DNA from: JACKCR01 sp041390305 | Lineage (GTDB): Bacteria; Eisenbacteria; RBG-16-71-46; CAIMUX01 | NCBI GenBank assembly: GCA_041390305.1 | Contig: JAWKQE010000031.1 | Coordinates: forward strand, 1-64,000 | Direction: 5' to 3' | DNA length: 64,000 nt | Shown: piece after piece, positions 38,966 through 48,101 of the stretch | Numbering within the stretch: position 1 is the first letter of the stretch | How the letters are laid out: every line of letters starts with the position of its first letter | The notes under the pieces: model-generated | Seen by the model: only the letters and a program-made list of their open reading frames with translations | Database searches by the model: none | What the model was told of the DNA's origin: nothing | Translations under genes and position numbers: made by a program

Positions 38966-39222
38966 GTTCGGGACGGCCGTCGAGAGAATCCACACGCTCG
39001 ATGAAGAAACCTTGTCGCAATCCACACTCCGATTTCGCTTCCAGACCGAACCGCCGTCGGGGCCGGTGTTCTCCATCCGGACCACGCTGCCAGGTCCGGA
39101 ACGTCGCAGTCTCCCGAGCGCCGGTTCGCTTGCATCTTCCAGTATACCAGAGTCTTCCGAGACGGACCCTCCGGACCGCCGCAGCCGGAGGGCCGTCGCA
39201 TTTCGCCTGTGGGGGAGGTCCC

Positions 39223-42200
39223 ATGCTCGCAACTCGGATTCGCAGCGTTCTTCTGGCCATCATTTCGGTGATCGTGCTCGGAGGCTTTACCCCCAGCTCC
39301 ACGCTCGCAGCGGACGGACCTCCCGGCTACGTTCTGGAGTGGGGATCGCCGGGGGCCCTCGACGGCGAGTTCGACTCTCCGCACGGGATCGCGGTCGACT
39401 CGAACTGCAATGTCTACGTGGTCGATACGAACAACGACCGCGTCCAGAAATTCGACTCCAACGGGGTCTTTCTTCTCTCCTGGGGTGGGACAGGTCAGAA
39501 CGACGGGGAGTTCCGGCATCCGATCGGCATTGCCGTGGCCTCGAACGGTGACGTCTACGTGGTCGACTCCGGCAACCACCGGGTCCAGATCTTCAACTCC
39601 TTCGGCAGCTACATCGACAGATTCGGGACGTTCGGCACGGGTTCGGGTGAGTTCGACTCGCCCTCTCACATCCACTACGACGGATCGACCGTGTGGGTGA
39701 CGGACACGGGGAACGCGCGCGTCCAGCGGTTCCAGACCGTCGCTCCCTACTCGTTCATCAGCTCCTTCGGGAGCTTCGGAACGAATCCCGGACAGTTCCA
39801 GCAGCCGTACGGGATCTGCGGGTCGCCGACCACGGCGCAGATCCTCGTCACCGATCTCGTCAACACTTCGTGGGCCCAGGTCTTCAACTACGGCGGTGGT
39901 TTCCTCGGAACGATCGGAACGAGCGGAACCGGAAACGGTCAGTTCTCGGGGCCTCGCGGCCTCGAGTCCGACTCGGACTCGAAGATCTACGTCACGGATG
40001 CCGGGGCGAGCGTCGATCGCGTGCAGAAGTTCTCGCCCTTCACCGGAAGCAGCACGTACCTCACGCAGTGGGGGACGACGGGCACGGGGGCAGGCGAGTT
40101 CACCGTTCCCGAGGACATCGCGATCTGCGGTTGCTACATCTTCGTCACGGATCGAGAGAACCATCGCGTGCAGAGGTTCGACAACATCTGTATCTCCGGA
40201 ACGAAGTGGGACGACGCGGACCAGGACGGGATCAAGGCCGTCAGCGAGAGCGGCATCCCGGGTTGGACGATCGAGCTGCGTGACGGTACGGGCACGGCCG
40301 TCGAGACGCGAATCACCGACGCCAACGGCAACTACTCGATGATGGGCATCGCCGCCGGCAACTACGTGCTGGCCGAGGTGGCGCAGCCCGCCTGGTACCA
40401 GACCGCGCCCCTCACCGCCGGATACGCGCTCCTCCTTCCGCCCGGGCATCAGCAGACGGGGCTGGACTTCGGGAACGCAGAGGAAAACTGCTTCGAGCCG
40501 CAGACGATCACCTGCTACGGGGGATCGCAGGATCAGTACGATCCGACCAACCCCGAACCGTCGAACCCCAGTCCGTCGTTCCTCTCCGCCATCTCCGGAG
40601 TCTGCGGAACGCTCCCCGTGCTCACCGACTACGACACCTTCCCCGCGCAGGGTCGCTGCTTCGCGGAGACGCACAGCTGCTGGTCCGACAGCTGCCTCGT
40701 TCTCGGCGCGCGGATGACGTTCGGGCTCATGGCTTCGGACGAAGCGCCGACCGACGACACCATCTCTTTCTGGCAGGGTGGAGTGGTGGTCTGGTCCCTC
40801 CCGATCGGTTCTCTCCCCGGAGCAGGCGGATGGAATCCCGGGCAGAACGGCGTCTTCACGCTCGATCTGTCGATGCTTCCGCCGGACCTCTTCGGCACGA
40901 CGAACATCATCGCCGCGCTCCAGGATGGAGACCTCGACATCCTGATCGAGAACGGGACGGTCGTGGACTTCATCGACCTCGACGTCGACGTCTGCTGCGC
41001 CGATCCTGCCGAGATCTGCGGGCAGAAGTTCCACGACGAGAACTGCAACGGCATCTGGGACGCCGGAGAACCCCCGCTCGCGAACTGGGAGATCGTGCTC
41101 TCGGACTCCGACGGCAACCTGACATCGCAGCTCACCGATGCGAACGGCGTCTACTGTTTTCCGAACCTGATGCCGGACCGGTACGTCATCCATGAGGAAG
41201 TCGAAGCGGGCTGGACTCAGACGGCGCCGGCCACCGTCTCCTACACGCAGACCGTGCAGTACGGCCAGCTCGTGACCGGTCTCGACTTCGGGAACGTGGA
41301 AGCGTGTCCCGACACGAGCAGCTTCTTCCAGACGTTCGGGATCATCGACGGTTTCCTGCCGCCCGTCGAACCTACGAGCCCCGGCGCGGATCTCCTGGCG
41401 GTGATGAACAACTGCTCGAACGGTCCCCTCCCGTTCTACGATGCGCTTGCGGACGAGCAGTGCTTCGGCGAGACGATGACCGGATGGCCGACGACCTGCA
41501 CCGTGACGGCTGCCGAAGTCTGCATGCGGATCCGTACGAGGGCCTCGACAGGGAACTACGACCCGGCCACCGACGCACTGTACTTCTACGAGGACGGTGT
41601 CCCGGTCTGGGGGATCAGTCTCAACGACCTCGATCCGGATGGGAGGTGGGAGGACGGCGACGATCTCGTGTTCTGTCTCGACCTCGCGAACCTGCCGCCC
41701 TCGGCCTTCGGCGTGACGAACATCCTGGCTGCGCTCCAGGATGGCGACCTCGATGTCCTGATCCAGGACGACACCGGCGTCGACTACATGACGATCGACG
41801 TGACGTACTGCTGCGGCTGTGCGGCCCCGGTCTGCTGTACGCCGCCTCCGCCTGGTCTCTGCGCCTGGTATCCGGGTGACGTCTCGACGAACGCCCTCGA
41901 TCTCGTCGCTTCTCCCGCGAACGGCGTGCTGGTCGGCAACGCCACCTACATGCCGGGTCACGTCGGCGACGCGTTCTACTTCGACGGAACCGGCGACCGC
42001 GTCGACGTGACCTCGAACTCGAAGCTCAATCCGAGCGGGACGTTCTCCCTCGACGCCTGGGTACGGGCGGACGACCTCGACGGTGCGGGTCGGGAAGTGA
42101 TCGTGGAGAAGTTCGGGTCGGCGAGCCGCGGGTACTCGCTCTTCGCGCAGGACGGTTTCCTCGGTTACGACATCGTCGGATCGGGAAACGCGAGTTCCAT

Positions 42201-43578
42201 CGTGACGACCACGTTGATCGCCGACGCCGACTGGCACCTCGTCGTGCTCACCGTGGCCTCGGGAGACGTGAGGCTCTACGTCGACGGTGTTCAGATCTAC
42301 CAGGACGCCACGGCCGGCGCCTACGGCACGTTCTCCAACAACCAGCCCTTCCGGATCGGTGGCAACCCGTCTGCGGAGGACTGGACCGGATGGATCGACG
42401 AAGTCGAGTTCTTCCACCGTGCACTCACGCCGACCGAGGTCGATGACCTCTTCCAGGCGGGGACAGCCGGAAAGTGTCGCGACACGGTATCGACGACCGA
42501 AGTCGTACGCTGCACGCCCGGCATCGCGCAGGTGAACATCACCGCCCAGATCTGCAACTACGGCCCGACTGCCATGACCTACAACTGGGAGCTCGCGGGT
42601 CTCCCCGTCGGCACCGGTTGCGACGTGGACGGTCCGACGAACTTCTTCCCGGCGTCCTCCGGAACCGTCACCGTGAATCCCGGAAGCTGCATCCAGATTT
42701 CGCCCATCCTCGTCGACTGCCCGAGCGGCATGTCGCCGGGCGACCGCGCGTGCTGGGAGTTCCGGGCCTGGCGGGAAGGAGACGAATCCGGTCCGTGCGA
42801 TCTCGTTGCATCCGGCCACATCCTCTACGTCGGAGAGGACGACGGATGGGAGATCGAGGCGCTCACTCCGGTCGTACAGGCCGAGTTCAGCGACTCGACG
42901 TCGACCGAAGCGATCCTCGAGTTCCGGGTGAGCAATCACTTCGACCCCGAAGGCGTCTTCGACTTCCGGATCGAAGAGGGGCTCACGTCTCCCACCGACT
43001 GGCCGGTCGTCTCCCTGGACGACCTACCGACCGGCGAAGCCGTGGAAGGCCGCCTCAACCTCGAGCCCGGCCAGTCCCGAGTCATTCAGGTGAAGGGCAG
43101 GTTCCTCCGCTGCACCCGGAGGATCGTGCGGCCGATCGTCCTCTCCCAGGATCTGCCTCCGATCCATCTCAATGGTTCGTACGGAGACCACGGTGCGCCG
43201 CTCGCCGGAACCGCGTGGGTGCCGGTCGCCGCGGCCGGGATCACGCCCGCGGAGATCGTGTACGAATCGTCGGCCGTCGATGGACTCCCCGCGATCGCCG
43301 GACACCTGCTCTCGCTCCGTGCGTTGCCGACGCCGTTCACGACGAGCACGCAACTCGAGTTCCAGCTCACTCACGCGACGGACGTGCGGATCGAAGTGGT
43401 CGATACGTCCGGGCGTCGGGTCAGGCTTCTGGAAGACGCCACCCTTCCGCCCGGCGCGCACAGAGTCGTGTGGAACGGTAGGAACGACTTCGGCCGCGAC
43501 TCCGTGAGCGGCACCTACTTCGTGAAGCTCTGGACCCCAGAGCGGACCCTGTCGCAGAAGGTGCTTCTGATGAGGTAG
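39223..43578 (+). CDS. Large modular secreted protein (NHL, SdrD, LamG, sorting tail)
   Basis: A 1451-residue exported protein, signal RSVLLAIISVIVLGGFTPSS. About six NHL repeats (residues 35-320) form a propeller, for example FDSPHGIAVDSNCNVYVVDT and HPIGIAVASNGDVYVVDSGN. Then come SdrD-B-like domains at about 323 (GTKWDDADQDGIKAVSESG) and 597 (GQKFHDENCNGIWDAGEPP), each followed by a related module of about 170 residues. A LamG-like jelly roll spans about 877-1075. The last 75 residues are FlgD/T9SS-like (TDVRIEVVDTSGRRVRLL, then GTYFVKLWTPERTLSQKVLL), a C-terminal signal used by FCB bacteria. ATG 39223 follows GGGGGAGGTCCC. Upstream open frame is chance. Confidence 0.9.
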   Translation: MLATRIRSVLLAIISVIVLGGFTPSSTLAADGPPGYVLEWGSPGALDGEFDSPHGIAVDSNCNVYVVDTNNDRVQKFDSNGVFLLSWGGTGQNDGEFRHPIGIAVASNGDVYVVDSGNHRVQIFNSFGSYIDRFGTFGTGSGEFDSPSHIHYDGSTVWVTDTGNARVQRFQTVAPYSFISSFGSFGTNPGQFQQPYGICGSPTTAQILVTDLVNTSWAQVFNYGGGFLGTIGTSGTGNGQFSGPRGLESDSDSKIYVTDAGASVDRVQKFSPFTGSSTYLTQWGTTGTGAGEFTVPEDIAICGCYIFVTDRENHRVQRFDNICISGTKWDDADQDGIKAVSESGIPGWTIELRDGTGTAVETRITDANGNYSMMGIAAGNYVLAEVAQPAWYQTAPLTAGYALLLPPGHQQTGLDFGNAEENCFEPQTITCYGGSQDQYDPTNPEPSNPSPSFLSAISGVCGTLPVLTDYDTFPAQGRCFAETHSCWSDSCLVLGARMTFGLMASDEAPTDDTISFWQGGVVVWSLPIGSLPGAGGWNPGQNGVFTLDLSMLPPDLFGTTNIIAALQDGDLDILIENGTVVDFIDLDVDVCCADPAEICGQKFHDENCNGIWDAGEPPLANWEIVLSDSDGNLTSQLTDANGVYCFPNLMPDRYVIHEEVEAGWTQTAPATVSYTQTVQYGQLVTGLDFGNVEACPDTSSFFQTFGIIDGFLPPVEPTSPGADLLAVMNNCSNGPLPFYDALADEQCFGETMTGWPTTCTVTAAEVCMRIRTRASTGNYDPATDALYFYEDGVPVWGISLNDLDPDGRWEDGDDLVFCLDLANLPPSAFGVTNILAALQDGDLDVLIQDDTGVDYMTIDVTYCCGCAAPVCCTPPPPGLCAWYPGDVSTNALDLVASPANGVLVGNATYMPGHVGDAFYFDGTGDRVDVTSNSKLNPSGTFSLDAWVRADDLDGAGREVIVEKFGSASRGYSLFAQDGFLGYDIVGSGNASSIVTTTLIADADWHLVVLTVASGDVRLYVDGVQIYQDATAGAYGTFSNNQPFRIGGNPSAEDWTGWIDEVEFFHRALTPTEVDDLFQAGTAGKCRDTVSTTEVVRCTPGIAQVNITAQICNYGPTAMTYNWELAGLPVGTGCDVDGPTNFFPASSGTVTVNPGSCIQISPILVDCPSGMSPGDRACWEFRAWREGDESGPCDLVASGHILYVGEDDGWEIEALTPVVQAEFSDSTSTEAILEFRVSNHFDPEGVFDFRIEEGLTSPTDWPVVSLDDLPTGEAVEGRLNLEPGQSRVIQVKGRFLRCTRRIVRPIVLSQDLPPIHLNGSYGDHGAPLAGTAWVPVAAAGITPAEIVYESSAVDGLPAIAGHLLSLRALPTPFTTSTQLEFQLTHATDVRIEVVDTSGRRVRLLEDATLPPGAHRVVWNGRNDFGRDSVSGTYFVKLWTPERTLSQKVLLMR

Positions 43579-43635
43579 TCGACGCTGTGCCCGTAACCGT
43601 CCAGTTCCGAGCCCCACGAGCACAGCGGCGAAAGT

Positions 43636-43679
43636 GGAGACGGAGTCGTGTTGCCGCCGACTCCGTCTCCGCGCTTTTT
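43636..43679 (+). terminator. Rho-independent terminator
   Basis: GGAGACGGAGTCG (43636-43648) and CGACTCCGTCTCC (43658-43670) form a perfect 13-pair stem with a nine-base loop, followed by GCGCTTTTTG. It lies 57 bases after the stop of the large secreted protein. Confidence 0.93.
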
Positions 43680-43734
43680 GGGATGCTACGTTCGCAACGG
43701 TGCCGTGAGTCGTTCTACGCGGTGTCGTTCCTGC

Positions 43735-43855
43735 CGAGTCCTAAGCCGCCGATTCGTACGCCGCCAAGTCGTACGCCGCCGAGTCGTTCCCCGCCGAGTC
43801 GTTCCCGCCAAGTCGTACGCCGCCGAGTCGTACGCTGCCGAGTCGTTCCCTCAGA
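43735..43855 (+). repeat. 15-bp tandem repeat, about seven copies
   Basis: Copies of GCCGCCGAGTCGTAC with variants (AAGTCG, GTCGTTCC, GATTCG) run from 43735 to 43855, directly after the terminator and up to the end of the convergent gene. No open frame of interest. On the minus strand it follows the stop of the 43851 gene. Confidence 0.8.
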
Positions 43856-45863
43856 ATCGGAAGACGGTGAACCCCTGCATCTCCAGCTCTTCCACCGGGC
43901 GAAGGAGTCTCAGGTTCTCGCGGTACGCGTCATAGATCGGCCTTCCGTGGACCGACTTCGGGAAGAGCGAACCCAGCGCCCATTCGTGGTACTGGGGGCC
44001 TGAAGGAACGATGATCCAGCGGATCTCGAACTGCTCGAGATACGCACGGAGGTCGGCGGCCGCGCGCGCCAGACCGTCCGTCCCGAGGGCGGCCAGGGCG
44101 CCGGGACGCGCGAGTTCCCGAACCAGGATCGTGTAGCGCGGGTCGGTCAACGCAATCAGCTTCGCGTCGTGGAGGGGAATCGCGGGGCTCACGTCCTCCA
44201 CCATGCGCTGCCCGTGGATCGTCTGGTAGAGCAGTGCTTCCCGCGGCAGCATCCCAGGTAGATGGAGGAGCGTCGCGCGACCGAGCCCGCCGTTGTTGGA
44301 GGCGTCTGCCACGTAATGGTAGACGTCCGGGATCGGCTCCTCCGTGAACTGCATCGGCGCCGCGAGCATGGTCACGAGCAGGAGCACAAATGCACCGATC
44401 GCTGCCGGGTCCAAGCGCCGCGCCTCGCTGCTGCTGCGGAGGGCGGCCCATCCCCACGCAATCGACATCCCGATGCAGAGCGACGCCGGTGCCATCCAAC
44501 GGATCGGAGTCCGCGACTGCCCGAGGATCGGGACGATGGCGGAGAGAATCTTCTGCGGCATCGGAATCCCAAGGGACTGCCCCGCGATGTGGAGCGTCGG
44601 CCCGAGCGCGAGGAGGAGACAGGCGACAGCTCCGATCCACCAACGACGACCCCGACCGTTCCGGAAGATCAGGACGCCCGCGCCGACGAAGAGCACCAGG
44701 ACGACGATGCCGATGCTCTGCCCGAAACCGTCGTCGCCGAGGTGAAGACGCGCCGTCTGCCTCGCGAAGCCCGATCCCCAGATCGGATGACGCGGGTTCG
44801 GGATGATGAAGTCGAGAAGGTCGGCAGAGAAGTGTTCGGCCAGGCGTGGCTCGAAGGCGGGGCGATCGCCCAGGCGTCGCAGCAGGCGCACCAGAAGCGG
44901 AGCGGTTCCGAGCAGGCCGACGACGACGGCGGCGATCGGCCCCCATGCACCCTTGCCGAGGATCGAGGCCCAAGCCCCCGCACTCGTGCCCACGGCCGCG
45001 GCTGACTTCTCCTTGCTGCCAATCGGCACCTCGCCGCCGGAGCGAGTCGACTTGCCCGTGCCCGCACTCGTGCCCGAGCCTGACTTCGCCTTGCCGTGCG
45101 GAACGCCCGTCTTCCCGCGCTTCGGGAAGTACCGGCCCGCCAGCTCCACGACGGTCCAGGCGACGAGGACCACCGCGGCGTAGGCGGTCAGTTCGAGCGA
45201 CGCGTTGGCGAGGAGCACGCCGGCGACTGCAACTCCGAGCCAACGGGCCGCGCGCGGTGCCCGCCACAGGAGCACCCACATCCAGACCAGCAACACGAGC
45301 CACTCCATCGAGAGCACGTGGAGGCGGACCGTGTTCGCGAAGCGGAAGTTCGAGAAGCCGACCACGAGTCCGGCGAGGAGCGACCCGTCCCGATGCGCGG
45401 TGAGGGTGAGTGCGAGCCGATACGCGAAGTACGCGGTGAGGAGGAAGGAGACGAAGACGATGCAGTTGTAGACGCCGAAGATCCCCGGAGGTCCGTCCAT
45501 GCCGAATACGCCGAGGACCGGGAGGAAGAGTGTTCCTTCCGTCACGGCGTGCGTGTGGAGCGAGAGATCGGTGCCTTCCGGAGCGAAGAGCAGGTCGGTG
45601 AAGTACGGGCTGTGTCCGGAGAGGATCGCCTTCGCCGTCCACCATAGGTTCCACGTTCCGATGAACGCATCGGTCTCCGCGCCCGACTCGAGCATCATCT
45701 GCTCGGGACGTAGGACCAACGGCGCGGTGAGACCGATCGTGAGGAGGGTCAACCCAAGGAGAGTCGATCCGTGGAATGAGTCCGGCAGGCCGAGCAGTCT
45801 GGGACGGAAGAGAACCAGGACTCCAAGCACCGTACCGACGAGGACGACGGCCCAGTCCAGCAT
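43851..45863 (-). CDS. Large polytopic membrane protein, GT-C/YfhO-like
   Basis: A 670-residue protein with 12 or more transmembrane helices. After helix 2 comes a periplasmic loop with ETDAFIGTWNLWWTAKAILS and GHSPYFTDLLFAPEGTDLSL, containing an acidic pair as in GT-C transferases. Later loops have FIIPNPRHPIWGSG and ILGQSRTPIRWMAPASLC. A 60-residue low-complexity linker (GKAKSGSGTSAGTGKSTRSG) in the middle is unusual and is probably cytoplasmic. The soluble C-terminus (residues 560-670) is periplasmic. Probable role: lipid-linked sugar transfer. The overlap of its stop with the 15-bp repeat is notable. Confidence 0.72.
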   Translation of the reverse strand: MLDWAVVLVGTVLGVLVLFRPRLLGLPDSFHGSTLLGLTLLTIGLTAPLVLRPEQMMLESGAETDAFIGTWNLWWTAKAILSGHSPYFTDLLFAPEGTDLSLHTHAVTEGTLFLPVLGVFGMDGPPGIFGVYNCIVFVSFLLTAYFAYRLALTLTAHRDGSLLAGLVVGFSNFRFANTVRLHVLSMEWLVLLVWMWVLLWRAPRAARWLGVAVAGVLLANASLELTAYAAVVLVAWTVVELAGRYFPKRGKTGVPHGKAKSGSGTSAGTGKSTRSGGEVPIGSKEKSAAAVGTSAGAWASILGKGAWGPIAAVVVGLLGTAPLLVRLLRRLGDRPAFEPRLAEHFSADLLDFIIPNPRHPIWGSGFARQTARLHLGDDGFGQSIGIVVLVLFVGAGVLIFRNGRGRRWWIGAVACLLLALGPTLHIAGQSLGIPMPQKILSAIVPILGQSRTPIRWMAPASLCIGMSIAWGWAALRSSSEARRLDPAAIGAFVLLLVTMLAAPMQFTEEPIPDVYHYVADASNNGGLGRATLLHLPGMLPREALLYQTIHGQRMVEDVSPAIPLHDAKLIALTDPRYTILVRELARPGALAALGTDGLARAAADLRAYLEQFEIRWIIVPSGPQYHEWALGSLFPKSVHGRPIYDAYRENLRLLRPVEELEMQGFTVFRF

Positions 45864-45949
45864 GGACGAGTGACTCCTACTAGGTTCGTGGCCTCATCTT
45901 CGGCGGCCATGCGCGAGCCTGGTCGTCCGACGGTGCGTCTGGCACCCGC

Positions 45950-47848
45950 TCAAACGCCCAACGCAACGCCTTCGCCTCGAGGATCGGTGGCTCCGACATG
46001 AACGCTCGGCTGCGCATTCGCTCGCGCCTCCGGCAACGTCAGGATGAGCTGCGCGAGCCCGCTACCCTCCCACGGTCCGATCCGCACGACATCGTGTCCC
46101 CAGGTCGTGAGCTTCTTTCGGACCTGGCTCGGGATGCGCGATTCGATGCGCAACTGGCCGCTCGGATCGAGTCGCCACCGCGGCGCCTCCAGCGCCACCG
46201 CGAGGAGGTCGAAGATCGGCGGACGAGCCCGTTCGCTGCGCGCCCGCCGGGCCTGCGTCCAGTTCCCCTTCATCTGCGGCGTCGGTCCGGTCCAGAGATC
46301 CGTTCCCGCGAGCAGATGACGCAGGATCTGCAGATTCGTCTGCACCTGGTTGTCGCCGCCCGGCGTTCCGCCGACGAGACGTGACAGGCCGTCCGCGAAC
46401 CCACCGTGTCCCGGAGCGTCGTGACCGGGCACGCCGCCGGCCAACCCACCGTGACCCGGCGCACCCACGGCCAGCCCACCGTGTCCCAACGCCGTCGCTC
46501 CGTCTTTCGGGCGCACCATGTACGAGTTCAAGGTGTGCAGACTGCGCTTCCCCGGCTCGAGGAAGTTGATGTGGCCGGGCGAGAGCGAGAACCCGCACGC
46601 GCGGTTGTTGAGCAGCACCCCCGTCGACGGTTCCTGGAACCCCGAACCATATGGATGGAAGACGGACTGGATCAGACCGACCTGATTGCCGTCCCGGTCG
46701 GCCGCGCAGAGATACGTCGTATCGGTCGCTCCGTCTCCCGAACGCGGGGGATTCGCAGGATCGTAGCCCGACGCTTCGTACGCCTCGATCAGCTCCCGTC
46801 CCATCTTCGTTTCACGCAGGGCCGCCATCGTGACCGCGGGAACGAGATCGAGCGGAGTCGGCTCCTGATCCACGAGCTTCCCGAGACGCGCGATCACGTC
46901 CGGAGACAGGAGCGCCCCGATCAACTGCTCCTCCGGTACCGGAAGATGCTTCGGATCCGTCAGGAACGCCTGCTTGAGTGCGAACGCGACCTTCTTCGCC
47001 TCGGCCTGCCGATGGAGTTCCTCCGCCGGCTGTTCGATCGCCCGTTCGAGCGGGTGCCCGCCCACGAGTGAGGACATGATCGAGAGGACGATGCCCTGAC
47101 TCGGGAGCGGTTGCTCGAGGAGGACGCGGTCTCCGAACTCGGAACGGTACGGATTCGTGAACACCGACTCGTGTTCCGCCAGGTCGCGGACGCCGAGTGT
47201 TCCCCCTGCCTCTCGCGTCCCGCGGCAGAGCGCCTCCGCGATCCGTCCTTCATAGAAGGCCCGTCCACCCTGGAGCCGCGATCGCTTCCAGTTGCGGCCT
47301 GGGCCTGAGGCCGACACGTTTCCCTGTGCCGAGCGCGCAGCCGTCCCGCGTGTACGCCGCCCGGAGCCCGGGATCGGCGAGCAGCACGGACTCCATCCGC
47401 GCGTTGACGCGGCGCCCATCCGCCACGAGATCGGGTACCCCTCCGCGCATGCCGGACCGCCGGTGCGAGCACCTCGGCCCAGGCAGCTTCCCCACCAGGA
47501 CCAGCTGTCCCACCAGGCGAGAACATCCGGGGTCGTGCAGGAAGACGCCGAACGGAGTGGGACGGACGTTACCCCTCGAACCGCTCGGCCGTGAGCTCCT
47601 TCCGGAGCCGCTCCGCTTCCGTTGACGGCGACGACCTCACCGTCCGCCCGGTGGTCGACGAGGAAGAACGCATCCCCGCCGAGGCCCGACGCCGACGGTT
47701 CGACGACAGCGAGCACGGCCCCGGCCGCCACCACGGCGTCCACGGCGTGTCCGCCATTCCGCAGCATCTGGACCGCCGCCTCCGCCGCGAGTGGGTGTGA
47801 GCAGACGATCATGCCGCCGTGGGCGATTGTGGGTGGTCTCCGAATCAC
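45950..47848 (-). CDS. Gamma-glutamyltransferase family protein, frame patched
   Basis: Homologous to gamma-glutamyltranspeptidases, which cleave the glutathione gamma-glutamyl bond. The N-terminus VCSHPLAAEAAVQMLRNGGH then ASGLGGDAFFLVD fits, and so does the C-terminal half: RAFYEGRIAEAL, then GATDTTYLCAADRDGNQVGL (catalytic Thr region), NRACGFSLSPGHINFLEPGK and LHTLNSYMV. Residues of about 85-195 do not match in this frame; fragments expected there (AERLRKELTAERFEG, AWAEVLAPAVRHA, RVNARMESVLLADPGLRAAY) occur in the other minus frames. There are therefore several indels that happen to leave the frame open. A glycine-histidine repeat (GHGGLAVGAPGHGGLAGG) at about 46385-46500 is an unusual insertion. 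There is no signal peptide. Confidence 0.75.
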   Translation of the reverse strand: MIRRPPTIAHGGMIVCSHPLAAEAAVQMLRNGGHAVDAVVAAGAVLAVVEPSASGLGGDAFFLVDHRADGEVVAVNGSGAAPEGAHGRAVRGVTSVPLRSASSCTTPDVLAWWDSWSWWGSCLGRGARTGGPACAEGYPISWRMGAASTRGWSPCCSPIPGSGRRTRGTAARSAQGNVSASGPGRNWKRSRLQGGRAFYEGRIAEALCRGTREAGGTLGVRDLAEHESVFTNPYRSEFGDRVLLEQPLPSQGIVLSIMSSLVGGHPLERAIEQPAEELHRQAEAKKVAFALKQAFLTDPKHLPVPEEQLIGALLSPDVIARLGKLVDQEPTPLDLVPAVTMAALRETKMGRELIEAYEASGYDPANPPRSGDGATDTTYLCAADRDGNQVGLIQSVFHPYGSGFQEPSTGVLLNNRACGFSLSPGHINFLEPGKRSLHTLNSYMVRPKDGATALGHGGLAVGAPGHGGLAGGVPGHDAPGHGGFADGLSRLVGGTPGGDNQVQTNLQILRHLLAGTDLWTGPTPQMKGNWTQARRARSERARPPIFDLLAVALEAPRWRLDPSGQLRIESRIPSQVRKKLTTWGHDVVRIGPWEGSGLAQLILTLPEARANAQPSVHVGATDPRGEGVALGV

Positions 47849-48056
47849 CGGGGGATCAAACCAGAAAGGCGGTGTTCATGTATAGGTCGTGGCCGGAAGA
47901 ATGTGGGTGAGGCCCGTATAAGCGACAGAATTGCAACCATTTACGTGGGAGCGATGGTGACGGGAGAGCGCATCCCCACCTGGCCGCCGCAAGTCGCCGG
48001 CTTCGTGGTCGATCCCCGCGATGCCATCCGCAATCATCCGGCCACAACCATTGAAA

Positions 48057-48092
48057 CAAACGTTTGACTTCCGATCGGCCAATTCCATACGT
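48057..48092 (+). promoter_or_regulatory. TetR-type palindrome overlapping a promoter
   Basis: CAAACGTTTG (48057-48066) is a perfect ten-base palindrome. It overlaps TTGACT (48064-48069), a good -35; ATACGT (48087-48092) 17 bases on is a weak -10. Placed just before the tetR gene, it is the expected operator for autoregulation and efflux control. The remaining 250 bases between the two divergent genes show nothing else. Confidence 0.6.
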
Positions 48093-48101
48093 TCCCAACC
48101 C

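Noticed and set aside
38215..39222. A 1787-residue + strand frame beginning inside the sigma-factor gene
   Set aside because: The part before ATG 39223 overlaps the opposite gene and is low-complexity Arg/Pro/Glu. The signal peptide and ribosome-binding site at 39223 mark the true start.
38908..42939. A 1343-residue minus-strand frame opposite the large secreted protein
   Set aside because: Antisense shadow of a GC-rich gene. It is rich in Arg, Asp and Val without domains, while the plus strand has clear NHL, SdrD and LamG domains.
43735..43855. Possible CRISPR array
   Set aside because: The 15-bp units are directly tandem with no spacers.
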